Source: Rosa chinensis
Taxonomy: Eukaryota; Streptophyta; Magnoliopsida; Rosales; Rosaceae
Assembly (NCBI RefSeq): GCF_002994745.2
Contig: NC_037090.1
Coordinates: forward strand, 4,709,501-4,773,500
Length of the DNA: 64,000 nucleotides
Reading direction: 5' to 3'
The translations under genes were made by a program, and so were the position numbers. Positions 36,727 to 48,651 of this stretch are shown here, piece after piece. A model generated the notes under the pieces. The model saw nothing but the letters and a program-made list of their open reading frames with translations, made no database searches and was not told the origin of the DNA. Numbering within the stretch: position 1 is the stretch's first letter; each line of letters starts with the position of its first letter.

Positions 36727-36921
36727 TCGTAGTCATCAGGGGGAGGCGCAGACATCAGGAGGAGATGTCTACATGTTTGTCTCGAATAGTGAATGGTGTG
36801 TTGTGCTCTTTTTCCCCTTTGACCGAGGTTATTTTTGTCCCACTGGGTTTTTTTTGTTACTCGGCAAGGTTTTTAGCGAGGCAACGAGAGAAATACCGCG
36901 TTTGGACAACACAAGGGGGAG

Positions 36922-37139
36922 TATTCAAGTAAACCCTAATTTGTGTCTAGCCCAAACTCTAGGTTATTTGACCTAGTGGTAATATGGTTAAATTAGAAGG
37001 ATTTAGATTCTTATTCAATGTGCGATTACTTTCCTTGTATGATTGAGATTCTATGCATTGTAATCCTCTATATAAAGAGACCCCTATTATCAATGAATAT
37101 ACACAACGAATTTATCTCAATTTCTGATTCCCTAAAACA
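36922..37139 (+). repeat. 3' LTR of Copia 1
   Basis: Matches 30225-30442 with about 18 differences. First bases TATT differ from the TG expected. Followed by the target duplication ATGTA. Confidence 0.93.
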
Positions 37140-37144
37140 ATGTA

Positions 37145-37720
37145 TAAATTTTTCAATATAAATATTAAATCAGAATTTATTTTAATTAATTTAATTCCAC
37201 AAAGCTTCCCAATATATAATAGACCCGACTTGCCGGATGATGCTACATATAGAAGAAAAGGCTTTTTTTCAAAAGGTAGCGGCGAGTCGGCGATCATAAT
37301 CGACACAAATGAGGTAAAAAAAAGTTCTTTAATTCTTTCTATCAGAAAGTAAATTTCATTCAAGATCTTTTAAACTGGATGCTTATAAAGACCTTTTTTG
37401 GTTTTGTTGGAATGGAGACTGGGAAGTGCATAAACTCTCTCCAACCTAATTTATTGAGAAACAGTGAAACATGTAACAACCAAAGAGGAGGAATATGACG
37501 TTCTCAAGAACAAGACAGAGAGGCATATACCAATAAAATAGAAGGAGAGAAAACAAACAACTTAATAGAAACAAAATTCGAGGAGACCAAATTCATATAG
37601 CATAATTCACTAGCAGTAGGAAGGATTTGTTGAGTTTGCTCTCCAGCTCGTCCTTAAATTAATGTAGGATAAAATTTCAAAACAATTAGTCCCTGCATTT
37701 TTTGTGTATGGCAAGTCGGG
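37145..37720. other. Spacer between the two Copia elements, part 1
   Basis: AT-rich. No gene supported; the ORF pair near 37112-37363 lies on opposite strands with no recognisable motif. Confidence 0.4.
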
Positions 37721-38010
37721 ATAAATGCCTTTGTACATGCACAGTCAAAGTGCCCTATCTGTTGTAGGTAGGCGGCGAGTTTCTTGTTTTGTCAAATGGT
37801 CGTTGCTGCCTAGTGACATATCGAGTGAAGCTAGTGTTATTGGATCTGCTAGAGGGCGGCAACACAGTAGAAAAGATGTGCATTTAGTAGTTATGTTTCA
37901 TTGTAATAGAGTTATCCTTTCACGATGTCACCACCATTTCAAAATAAATGGAGTAGCCAGTAGAGCACTCTTTGCCGGTAGATTCCACAGTTTCATTAGT
38001 CAAGACTTGA
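37720..38010 (+). repeat. Dispersed repeat copy C
   Basis: Weak relative of copies A and B: words for GGCGGCGAGTTTCTTGTTTT, AAAATAAATGGAGTAGCCAG and the end TTTCATTAGTCAAGACTTGA correspond to the other copies. It directly precedes the duplicated end of the J-domain gene. Confidence 0.4.
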
Positions 38011-38017
38011 GTTACAG

Positions 38018-38370
38018 CAATTCATTCCATCTCATCTTATGAATCCTCTTGATGTTACAGTATAAAGCTTGTATATCAAACCAGTTTCGGACGGATGAAA
38101 TGCGGGTACATTTCATGTGGATAGGTTGCACCAGAATTATTCGTGGTATGGCCGTATGGGTTATCTATTATACTTCCAACTGACAAAGCAGAGCCATATT
38201 CAGATTCAGCATCTCAAACTTCATGACATAATAAATCCTGAAAAATGGTAATGAACAAAAATCAAATCTGATGTCAACCATTCAACCTATGGGGTGGTGA
38301 AGCTTTGGGTTGCTTCTTTGGCTTTTGATGGCGATTGTTCTCAAACCTGGCTTTAACCATAAGAGAGAAT
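38018..38370 (-). pseudogene. Duplicated 3' end of the J-domain gene
   Basis: Matches 25038-25428, including words AATCCTCTTGATGTTACAGT, ACAAAGCAGAGCCATATTCA and CTTCTTTGGCTTTTGAT. Copy lost about 67 bp of the source around its stop codon (source about 25284-25350) and gained about 60 bp near 38125. It contains sequence that I read as intron in the source, so it is a DNA-level copy rather than a retrocopy. It covers only part of the last coding exon, so it makes no protein. Confidence 0.75.
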
Positions 38371-38463
38371 AGCACATATATAGTTTATAATGGTGATTCT
38401 TCCCCCTACATAGTTTATGTTACAATTTACCACATATATAGTAGAAAAAAAAATGCTGACAAT

Positions 38464-38518
38464 TGTTGTAAAATGAAAGTGAAAGTGTTTCAGAAAATGG
38501 AGAGAGCTTTGCTTCAAA

Positions 38519-38549
<31 letters not shown>

Positions 38550-38769
38550 TTTTGATGCAGAGAGGGAGAGTGGTATTTTCTGTTTTCTTCATCTTCCATG
38601 TATGAGAAATGGACTACATATATAGTGGAAGACAAGGAACATATAGCCTAAAGTCCTCCATAAAACAAGGACCCTTAAAGTCCTCCCTAAAACATGGATC
38701 CCCTACAACTAGGAAAGCATCTTCTAATATACAACAATTTACATGATATAGCCATAATAGTTTACAACA
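38464..38769 (-). repeat. 3' LTR of Copia 2
   Basis: TGTTGTAAAA to TTTACAACA as read on the plus strand; contains (GA)n at 38525-38549. No mismatch to 45023-45328 seen by eye. Confidence 0.93.
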
Positions 38770-38818
38770 CTCCCCCTTGGATATTTCATGTCAATAGTGT
38801 TGCCTAGGCTGTGCGCTT

Positions 38819-39290
38819 TTAAGTTGCCTCGTCAAAAACCTTGCCAAGTAATAAAAACCCTGTGGGAAAAAACAACCTTGGTCGAAGGAGAAAAAGAGCA
38901 CAACGCGCATGAGTGTGGAGTAGTAATATCACAGCTTCGGAGATAAGTGGAGTCTTCTTATTAGCATCATAAGTAGGTAGTATGTCTACGAGAGGGATGC
39001 ATTTAGATTTGCTACACCAAAACCTTGCCCGGTAAACCCAGTGGGAAAAACCCGTGGTCGAAGGGAAAAGATGAGCAAATGCATATATATTGAATCAAAA
39101 CATCTTCAGGATGTAGTATAAGTGGGGCGACCATGCTAAAGATGTGCCTCGTTAAAACCTTGCCAGGTAATAAAACCCAGTGGGACAAAATAACCCTGGA
39201 CGAAGGACAAAAGAGTACACGATGGTCAAGTGGGTATGCTTCTGGATACTCCCCCTGATTCAACTCCCCCTGAAAATTACATGTTAGATA
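38819..39290 (-). repeat. Triplicated PPT-proximal repeat in Copia 2
   Basis: Three diverged copies of a 70-80 bp unit lie at about 38819-38897, 39010-39076 and 39145-39215. Each holds AAACCTTGCC(A/C)(A/G)GTAA, CC(A/T)GTGGGA and a (T/G)GTCGAAGG or GACGAAGGA word. Copia 1 has one copy in the corresponding place (about 36815-36895, reverse orientation). Two CTCCCCCTGA words near 39258 and 39272 resemble extra polypurine tracts. Confidence 0.7.
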
Positions 39291-39496
39291 ATTCAGATAA
39301 TTTACGTAGACCAATACCTTGTACATGCTTCTGGAATGTAGACTTTGGTAGTGACTTAGTGAAGAGGTCTGCACGATTGTCTTCAGATTGAATCTGCTTG
39401 ACCTCAATCTTCTGATGCTCCTGTTGTTGCTTATTGAAGAAAAACTTTTGGTGCAATATGATTGGTGTTGTCTCCTTTGATGTAACCTGTCTTCAT

Positions 39497-42400
39497 TTAC
39501 TCGATGCAAGCAGCATTATCCTCGTCGATAGTGGTTGGTTCATCAGTGGTGGAATGCAGTCCACATGTGCTTTGAACATGCTTTGTGATGGCTATCAACC
39601 ATATACATTCACGTATTGTGTCGTGAAGGGCTAGAATCTTAGCATGATTCGAAGAGTTAGCAACAAGGGTCTGTTTCATAGACCTCCAAGAAATTGCAGT
39701 ATTCCCAATGGCAAAGACATAACCAGTTTGGGAACGCGCCTTGTGCGGGTCTGATAGATAGTCTGTATCAGCATATCCAACAAGGCTCATTCTAAGGATC
39801 AAATGGGTTTGATCGATTCCTTGATGCATAGGGATACTATAACCCCATGTCCGCCGTACCTCTACGGTAGCGAAAAATGTCTTTTATGCCATTCCAGTGG
39901 CGGCGTGTTGGCGCAGAGCTATATCTAGCTAACAAGTTCACATTGAATGAGATGTCCTGTTTAGAGCATTAAGCCAAGTACAATAATGCGCCTATTGCTC
40001 ATAGATATGAGACTTCTGGCACCAATATCTCTTCATTATCATATGCAGGACGATACGGTTCTCTCTAGACTTCAGACGACCATGGGTGTGCTTGCTTTTA
40101 TCCTCATTAAAGCATCTTAACATCTTCTGGATGTAATTTGGATGATGGACCAAAATTTCATCTGCACTGTGCTCGGGCTCCAGGTCGAGACAATAATTTG
40201 TTCTCCCAAGGCCTTTCACCTCAAATTCCAACTTCAGGTGCTTTGCGGTTTCCTTGATCTCTTCAGGAGTATCAATCAAATTCATGTCATTGACATAGAC
40301 TGCTATAATTGCAAACCCGGAACTTGTTTCCTTAATAAAAACGCATGGATATAGTTTATTATTCACATATCCCATCCCGATCAAATATTCACTTAGACAG
40401 TTATACCACCTCCGTCTAGATTGTTTCAATCCATAAAGTGAACGCCTCAAAACTAATGAAGAGCGTGTTCCGTGGTCTAGAACTATTTGGATCAGGTATA
40501 TTAAGTCCTTCAAGAACTTTTATGTATATCTCTGTATTGTGATCCCCATAGAGATAAGTTACGACCACATTCATAAGCTGCATATTCAGTTTTTCGGAAA
40601 CTACCAAACTGATAAGGTAGCGGAACGTTATGACGTCCATTACGGGAGAATACGCCTCCTCGTAATCAATCACAGGGCGTTGAGAAAATTCTTGAGCCAC
40701 TAGACGAGCCTTGTGTATCACAATCTCGTTTTTCTCATTACGCTTCCTTACAAATACCCATTTAAATTCTACGGGTTTAACATGGGGAGGTGTAGGAACA
40801 ATAGGTCCAAACACCTTTCTCTTTGTCAAGGAATCTATTTTGACCTGGATTGCTTATTTCCTTGTTAGCCAGTCATATTTTCATTGATATTGATCAACAA
40901 AGTAAGGTTCGAGGTCATCGCATATTATAGTTTCGGTGGCCACCGCAAATACTAATATATCATCAATGATAATCTCATTCCGATTCCAAATCTCACTAAA
41001 TTTACCGAGATTTCTCTATTCTCGGGAGTGGGTTCAAATGTTAGAGCGTCCCCCAACATCGTCTCTTCTAGGACAGACCCATAATCCGGATTTACCTCAT
41101 GAGATGAATAGGTTTGAGATTGCGATGTCAAGAGGATTCGTTTGTGCCAAGTTTACCCTCTTCTAGGGATAAGAATCCTTCGAACCTAATGGTCTACCTC
41201 ACTTCTGGGCAGGGATATATGACTGGTAGCAGCCATGGTCGTACCTCGTCCATCTGGGACGACATGTCCTACGGGGACGTCTATCCTTACAAGCATATTT
41301 GCAGCAGGTATATGTGATCTCGTCACTTTAGCTAGATCAGAGAAAGCGTCTGGCATATTTTGGGCTATACTCTGTAGATCTAGAATTCTCCGCACTTCAT
41401 TATCGCATTGTGCGGTTTGGGGATCGAGATGAGACATAGTGGGGACATTCCACGTCAATTCACGTCGTTCATCAGGAACGGTAACATTCTTATCTCCCCC
41501 TAACGGCGGGAAGACTGTCTCATCAAAGTGACAACCCGTAAATCTAGCAGTAAAGAGATCGCCTGTCAAGGGCACTAAAGAGCATATAATGGATGGGATT
41601 CATAATCGACATACACGCCCATCCTTTGTTGAGGACCCAATTTTGTACGTTGTGACGGCACAATTGGCACGCGGACTGCATACCCAAATGTGCGTAAGTG
41701 CGAAACATCAGGTTCGTACCCAGTCACCAACTGTAATGCGGAGTAAGGTTGGTAGCAGTGGGCCTCAACGGGACCAACGTAGCTGCATGCAAGATTGCAT
41801 AGCTCCATGCAGAAATTAGAAGCTTGGTGCACATTACCAAGATTCTATCTGTGAGACCATCTTGGGTGTGAACATAGGGAACTAAATGTTCAGCATCAAT
41901 CCCAAAGGATATGCAATAATCATCGAAAGACTTCGATGTAAACTCTCTGGTATTATCAAGTCTTATAGACTTTATGGGATAATCCGAGTGGTGAACCCTC
42001 AATTTCATGATCTGGGTGAGAGTTTAGCAAAAGCAGCGTTTTCTTGCAGACAATAGTGTAACATGTGATCACTTTGTCGATACATCAACCAAAACCATGA
42101 AATATTTAAATGGTCTGCATGGTGGTTGGATAGGTCCACAAATTTTCCTTGCATTCTGTGCAGAAAAATGGTGTGTGTATATACTAGTCTTTGCACACGA
42201 TGGTCTAGAGTTTAACATTCCTAACGAGCAAGTGTTACTAATTAAACACAAGACCCTTATTCAGAAGGGGATGCCCGTGTGATAAGTTGAGGATGCGGTG
42301 CATCATACTTTGACCTGGGTGTCCCAAATGGTCATGCCATAGCAAGTAGTTGCTCGAATTGATTAGCTTCTGGCTAACAAATATCAATTTCTCTAATATA

Positions 42401-42721
42401 CGCTTCTGGCCGCACATTCAGAGGTTATGCAAAGATATTACACTCATTTTTCTCAAGGGTTTCAACGTGATAACCTTTGGTTCGAATATCCTTAATACTC
42501 AATAACGTTCTTCTGGAACGTGGAGAATATAAGGTCTCATTAATGGTAAATTCAGTACCATTGGACAACAGAAAGTGGGCTTTGCCATAGCCCTCTATCA
42601 GGTTGGATCGGCCTGATACGGTTGTCACAGGGGTATGCATAGGCAATAAGTTTGAAACATATCCGATCTCGGAGTATGGTGTGCGTAATAGCACTGTTAG
42701 CCAGACAACAAACTTCCCCAC
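39497..42721 (-). pseudogene. pol remnants of Copia 2
   Basis: In minus-strand order: protease/linker remains (42721-42425, with TLYSPRSRRTLLSIKDIRTK), pre-integrase HDHLGHPG at about 42330, integrase pieces (42251-41575, e.g. SIRLDNTREFTSKSFDDYC and HLVPYVHTQDGL), RT (40829-39992, with EIVIHKARLVAQEFSQRPVI and YVNDMN where YVDDM is expected) and RNase H (39829-39497, YADTDYLSDPHKARSQTGY). Frame changes separate the pieces, and the RT active-site aspartate is lost (YVND). Confidence 0.85.
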
Positions 42722-43103
42722 TGAATATGCCTATTCATTTATTTAATTCAATGGATCACATGTATAAATACATTTATTGAATTAAATATATTCGAACAAA
42801 ACCACATTTAATCCAAAGTATCGAAAAACATAAATCACCAAAATCCGAAGATTGAAACATCATTCATTAGATATGGCACATGGGGCCAATCATACCCATG
42901 TCTTCGAGTTTCTAATCCTCGGTATGTATAGTACTTGCCTGAAAATCCATGATCTCTAGTGTGGTTTATATAGAAAATGACCCTTAAACAAAGTTGGTAT
43001 TTCGAGTTCCGCGACTGGCGTAATACTCATCTACTACTTCGGCTATCACACAGCAGGTGCGGGACCAGTAGTCAATTCTTCCACATCGATGACAAAGATC
43101 ATG

Positions 43104-43361
43104 CTAATTTTGGTGGCGACGAGCCAGACCAGTGTTCCTTTCAACTCGGGCTTGCTGAGTTAGGGCATCACAATTCTCACTACATGGGCCTTGCCCATGT
43201 GGAGCTGGATAACGTGCTCCTTGGCCTCTTGGGCCTTGGCCACCTGACTGACGGTCATGTGGGTTATTTTCCCTTCTGCCAATCATATCTTGAGTCCACT
43301 TTAGATAGTTTCTTCCGGAAACTTCCAAAGCAACAAAGTCAAGTTTGTTGAGATTTGGCAT
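43104..43361 (-). pseudogene. Truncated gag of Copia 2
   Basis: MPNLNKLDFVALEVSGRNYL is the usual Copia gag start, but after about 26 residues it jumps to the basic nucleocapsid-like stretch (GRRENNPHDRQSGGQG), so the capsid (UBN2) domain is deleted. The CCHC cysteines are also gone. Confidence 0.8.
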
Positions 43362-45022
43362 TTCTTACAGGAAATGAACAAATAATCTTAGTGCTTTGGG
43401 TAATATCGTCCATAAGCAACTAATAGGAATTTTAGGTTCTATAACATGGTATGGAAAATCGGATTAAACATGTAAAATCTACTGGTTTTATCATGTGTGG
43501 TGAATTTATGAAGGAAACTTCAAGTTTCTTAAATGGCATTATCGAAACTACAGGTTAGATATGTGTATGAACTACTGGTTCATTTAGAACTTCTAGTTCA
43601 TTAGGTACCTACATTTTCTACACATATATTCTAGTGCGAAAATTTAGACAAGTAACACAATAATATTAAATATAGCAAATTGAAATAATATCTCACAAAT
43701 TTGAATAAATGGAAATCACAAATCAATTGAGATATTAATTGCATGCTAGTAAAATAACATATTAATTATCACACAATTATGTGAATAAATGCTTCTGGCA
43801 ATTAATTACACATATGAAATATGGTGAATTTATTTACAATAGCCATAATGACATGGACGTTGTCTGAGTTCAAATCTCAGTAGAATCAAATCATTTTTCC
43901 TTTTATTTGGTTCTACTGGACCAAAGAAAGAGTGGGCTTGATAATAAAGCCTACGTACGGGGCTTAGCTGCGAGCTCGTGACCCAGGCTTTCATGCACTA
44001 GTCAAATAGTGTGTGAGGCCTGTTGGGCTGCTCGGTCTTGCGGAAGGAAAATGGGCCTGCTGGGCTCAAGCTGGTCTACCAAGGAATGAAAATTTATTAC
44101 TTAGTCCTTTCGGTAATTCCAATTGAATACGACCAGGTAAGAAGATGAGGTTTAGGTGGAGCGAGGCTCGCTTAAGTACACAGCCTCATTGAATCTTACC
44201 TAGACATCGCATCTAATTGGATGAGCCTACTTGGAAAGGTTCATAATCTTTCAGTGTTGTCGAAACTACAGGTTCGATACATGTGAACTTCTGGTTCAAT
44301 ATTTATGTATGAACTTTTGGTTCAATGTTTATGTGTGAACTTCCGGTTCGTTAAGTACCTGCATTCCGCACATATATATTCTAATGCAAAGAATTTAAGT
44401 GGGTAAAATATTTAAATTTAATATGAGCAGGTAACACCACAAAACATTATTATAATAAATAATGAAGGGAAGATGTATCATTATCACAAAGTCCAAACAA
44501 GTATATATAGATATTTGTCACAATATAAAAGAATTGATAGCTAAAATAAAAGCTATTGATTTTCCCTTTTACTCATTCAATTATGCCAATTATAGTGCAA
44601 GAGAAATAAGTGTCTCTCATAGAGGATTAAGTTAAACTAGATGCTTCAACAAAAGTCATAAATCGTGACTGCAGTTCATACTGAACAACAGTCGAAAGAC
44701 GAACTGAAACACTAAGCAAAACTACCCAGAAAAATACGAAAATTTACAGAGATGCACTAAACATATAAGGGCTCCAGCATACAAAATTTGGTGAATTTTG
44801 GAGTTGAATTACTATTTTAAATAAATACTGGAACACAGAGATCAGAAGGTAAAATGAAACAGCAAAATAGGTTTTTTGTTTGGAAAAACCTACTTGATTG
44901 TAGAGCTGGTAGAGTGAAGTTGATTGAATGATGAACTGCCTTTTCTCTGCAACCTAAGAATTATTCACCTCTTCCCTTGTCAATCTGCAATCCAAATCCT
45001 AGAGCTATTCGTGCTGATAACG
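43362..45022 (-). other. Long leader of Copia 2
   Basis: About 1.66 kb between the 5' LTR and gag, longer than in Copia 1. A segment of about 130 bp is present twice: about 43544-43670 and 44258-44405, sharing TCGAAACTACAGGTT, GTGTGAACTTC-type phrases, AGTACCTGCATT(C/T)and CACATATATATTCTA. PBS-like sequence at about 45005-45022. No ORF. Confidence 0.6.
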
Positions 45023-45077
45023 TGTTGTAAAATGAAAGTGAAAGTGTTTCAGAAAATGGAGAGAGCTTTGCTTCAAA

Positions 45078-45108
<31 letters not shown>

Positions 45109-45328
45109 TTTTGATGCAGAGAGGGAGAGTGGTATTTTCTGTTTTCTTCATCTTCCATGTATGAGAAATGGACTACATATATAGTGGAAGACAAGGAACA
45201 TATAGCCTAAAGTCCTCCATAAAACAAGGACCCTTAAAGTCCTCCCTAAAACATGGATCCCCTACAACTAGGAAAGCATCTTCTAATATACAACAATTTA
45301 CATGATATAGCCATAATAGTTTACAACA
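45023..45328 (-). repeat. 5' LTR of Copia 2
   Basis: Identical by eye to 38464-38769. Lies about 97 bp from the stop codon of the receptor kinase, so it probably sits in that gene's 3' UTR or just past it. Confidence 0.93.
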
Positions 45329-45424
45329 ACAATAACTTTAGAGTACAAACTCGATAATAAACCAGAATTGGAAAACTCTACTCCTACATTTGTGGATGTA
45401 GAAGTTTCACCATCTCTCCAGGTC

Positions 45425-48400
45425 TCACATGAACTTGGAGCTTTTGAGACACTGTGTCAGTTTCTGCACAACAAAAGACATGGAGGGTCTTTCTTGTGGA
45501 GTATCTTCTGTGCACATCAACCCTACATCAAGCATTTGAATGCAGCATCTCTCAAGCTCTTGCAAAGCACCCTCTGTACTTTTTATCTCCTTCAGTGCAC
45601 TGTCAACGACATCCAAAACATGGTCTGGGTACGAAGAATGTACCCAGTTCCTTAGATCAACCTCATCTGAAAACATATTGCTTGTTGGTCTTTTTCTTGT
45701 TATCAACTCGAGCACCATCACACCAAAGCTATAGATATCTCCTTTAGTTGAAACCTCATTTCCTTGCCCATATTCTGTAATGTAAGTAGCCTCTGTTAAA
45801 TTACTCATTTAATTTTTTTGGTGTATAAATGTGAAATTAGTGATGTGAATCATGTGATATGTATACCTGGGGGAATGTAACCAATCGATCCTCGTAGAAA
45901 ATGCGTTGTGCTAACATGCAATTCATTGGGTTTGTCAGCTGATATGAGCTTTCCAATCCCAAAATCTGCCACGTGAGCCACCATATCATTGTCAATAAGC
46001 ACGTTCTCTGGTTTTAAATCACAATGTAGAATTTGGACTGGACAACCTTCTTGAAGATACTCCAAGCCATTGGCAACATCTATAGCTATAGACAATCTTT
46101 CCCACAATGTTAATTCACATGCTCCTTCCTCTAGTCCACCAGGATAGAGATGCTCTGCCAAGTTACCATTTCCTACATATTCAAGAATAAGAGCCTTGAA
46201 CTGTGTGTTCCAGGTATATCCTACCATCCTTACAAGATTCCGGTGCTTAATTTCGGACATGATTTGGCATTCCCTCTTAAAGCTTTTGTAACTCTGAATA
46301 CTGTCACCATGTAGAACCTTCACTGCCATAATAGTATTCCCGTCATCAACAATTGCTTTATAGACTGTTCCGAAGGTCCCTCTACCCAGGAGATGAGCTT
46401 CATTGAACTCACCTGTTGCAATTTCAAGTTCCCTTTGGGTGAAAGTTCGACTTCCACGATGGCTTGGGGATCCCATTACTCTTAGCATTCCGTGTTCACG
46501 GTGTTCTGGTTTTGAATCCTGTTTTCTGAAGAAGAAGAAACAATAAATGAAGACAGCAACCAGCACACAGACAAATGCAACTGCTGCAACCAAAGAGTAA
46601 AGTATCGATTTTCTTATTATATATTCCCTCTTTTGAACTACGCATGGCGGACGACCAAGTAGTGCAGAACCACCACACAACCCCACATTCCCCAAGAATG
46701 AGCTTCTATTGAAAGATTTTATCCTCCCAGTGTCTGGAATTTCTCCTGATAACCTGTTATAAGATAAATTGAGATTCTTGATCATCTGTGCTTTAGCAAT
46801 CCAGATTGGAATACTGCCATTTAATCGATTAAGTGACAAGTCCAAAACTTCAAGTTGAGTGATCAACTTCAACGACTCTGGAATAGTCCCCTCAAATATG
46901 TTGTTGGACATGTTTAGATACGCCAAAGATATGCAGCTTCCCATCAATGTAGGTATGGACCCAGAAAACTGGTTGCCAGACAAGTCAATTGCCTGTACAA
47001 ATACCAGCTTTCCAATGCTTGCAGGCAACTGTCCTTCGAAGTTATTGTTCGAAAGATTAAGAGAGAGAGCTAAATTGGAAAAACGGTCAATCTGTACAGG
47101 AACAGAGCCTTGTAAGTTGTTGAAGGATAGATCAAGCAGCATGATAAGAGAACATTGAGTAAGCTCAATTGGAAACTTTCCTGATAGGCGATTTCTAGAC
47201 AGGTAAAGATATCTCAGCTGTGAGAGATTACCAAGTGAAGGCGGAATTGGCCCACCAATCGAATTGTTGCCAAATTCTAGTACACCAACGTTAGACATCA
47301 TCCCTAAGTCATCTGGCATTGGCCCAATAATTCTGTTGTTCCCCAAGTATAACCTCTGCAAATTCGAAAGCTTGCCAAGAGAAGATGGAATTTTTCCTTC
47401 CAAACGGTTGTATGACAAGTACAAGGTTACCAGGCCGCTTAAGTTTCCGAGACTATCTGGTATACTTCCTGTAATGTGGTTATCAAAAAGATTCAAGTAA
47501 TAGAGGTCTTTTGAAAGGTCACCTATTGAAGATGGTAGATTTCCAGTGAACAAACACGAACCCAAATGTAGTTTTTGCAGATATGAACAGTTAGTTAGAG
47601 CCGTTAAGAAACTGAGAGAAGAATTACCAGAGCCGCCACCCAAGTTGTTGGAATGTAAGTAGAAATTCTCAAGGTTCTCTAGCTTGCCCAATCCTGCAGG
47701 AACTTGCCCCTCTAAATTATTCAAACTAACATCAAACAGTATCAGCTGTGAAAGATTGGAGAGGGTCACTGGAATACTCCCAGAAAGCTTGTTGTTTGAC
47801 ATGTACATTTTCTGCATATTCTTGAGTTTAGCAAACAAATCTGAAGGGATTTCTCCATTTAACATATTCTCAATCAGAGTGATTTCGCGTAAAGCAGTGC
47901 AGTTACCAATTACTGCAGGTATTGAGCCTTCGAGGTAGTTTGTATGGAGATACAGAATCTCTAGCTTTCTTAATGCTCCAAGCTCTGGTGGGATCTTTCC
48001 AGTAAAATAGTTGACAGCCAGTTCTAGTTGTGTCAATTCCGTCAAGTTTAAAAGTGAGGCTGGAAGCACTCCGCTGAGACTGTTTACGGAGAGAGCCAAG
48101 TATGTTAGATTCTTCACCCAGCCGAGTTCTTTAGGAAGTACACCAGATAGATTGTTGTAAGTCAAGTCTATGACTTTCAAGCTTTGGCAACCATGTAATG
48201 AACCTGGAATGCTACCTTCAAGCTTGTTTGAGCTCAAATTCAGAAATGCCAAATCTTTAAGTATTCCCAAGGAAGATGGAATTTGTCCATGGAACCTATT
48301 GCTTTGTAAAGACAGGTTGGTAAGAAGAGAGAGTTTGGATATGAATGGTGATATCCTTCCTTGCAAGCCCATATCTATCAGTTCAATTCCTATAACCCGG

Positions 48401-48651
48401 TTTTGGAGACGTTGGTGGCATGTAATTCCAGTCCAGTTGCAGAAGGGATTGACTTCGTTCCAAGTTTGAAGATGACCTTCGGGATCACTTGTTAGCTCCT
48501 CCTTGAATTTGAGCAGAGTGTTGCAATCACTGGAATCTTCACAAAGAAATGCAGACTTAGATGGCAGAACAAGAAAAATGAAGAAAAAACATAGTACCAT
48601 TTCTGTAATACAATAGTTCAGATTGTAAGCCATTCTTTCTTCATAGAACAA
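45425..48651 (-). CDS. LRR receptor-like kinase, non-RD, subfamily XII-like
   Basis: Two exons: 45867-48651 and 45425-45774, with a 92-nt intron; 1044 aa. The start could be MFYEERMAY (48651) or the inner MAYNLNYC. A signal peptide core (MVLCFFFIFLVLPSKSAFLC) is followed by the N-cap (CNTLLKFKEELTSDPEG, NPFCNWTGITC), about 20 LRRs of the plant LxxLxLxxNxLxGxIP type, a C-terminal cap (CGGSALLGRPPC), a membrane segment (LVAAVAFVCVLVAVFIYCFF) and a kinase: loop GRGTFGTVYKA, MAVKVLHG, HCDLKPENVLI, VADFGIGKL. The catalytic loop has HCD where RD kinases have HRD; non-RD LRR kinases are mostly pattern-recognition receptors. A Copia LTR lies just beyond the 3' end. Confidence 0.93.

Larger units (their letters stand above)
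30220..37144 (+). mobile_element. Copia LTR retrotransposon 1, complete but defective
   Basis: Element 30225-37139 (6915 bp) with 5-bp target duplication ATGTA at 30220-30224 and 37140-37144. LTRs 30225-30442 and 36922-37139 are both 218 bp and differ at about 18 positions by eye (about 8%), so it is not recent. PBS-like CGTTATCAGCACGAAGC follows the 5' LTR. The PPT AAGGGGGAG abuts the 3' LTR. The order gag, protease, integrase, RT, RNase H is Copia. Stops and frame changes split the polyprotein, so it cannot supply its own proteins as it stands. The 3' LTR begins TATT rather than TGTT. Confidence 0.95.
38459..45333 (-). mobile_element. Copia LTR retrotransposon 2, recent but defective
   Basis: Element 38464-45328 (6865 bp), on the minus strand, with 5-bp target duplication ACAAT at 38459-38463 and 45329-45333. 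LTRs 38464-38769 and 45023-45328 are 306 bp each and look identical. On the minus strand the 5' LTR is followed by CGTTATCAGCACGAA and the 3' LTR is preceded by AAGGGGGAG, as in Copia 1. Gag and pol are heavily broken. Identical LTRs with dead ORFs mean it was copied recently with proteins from elsewhere. Confidence 0.95.

Noticed and set aside
46859..48469. Plus-strand ORFs opposite the receptor kinase
   Set aside because: Shadow frames of the LRR repeat; they mirror its periodicity and have no independent features.
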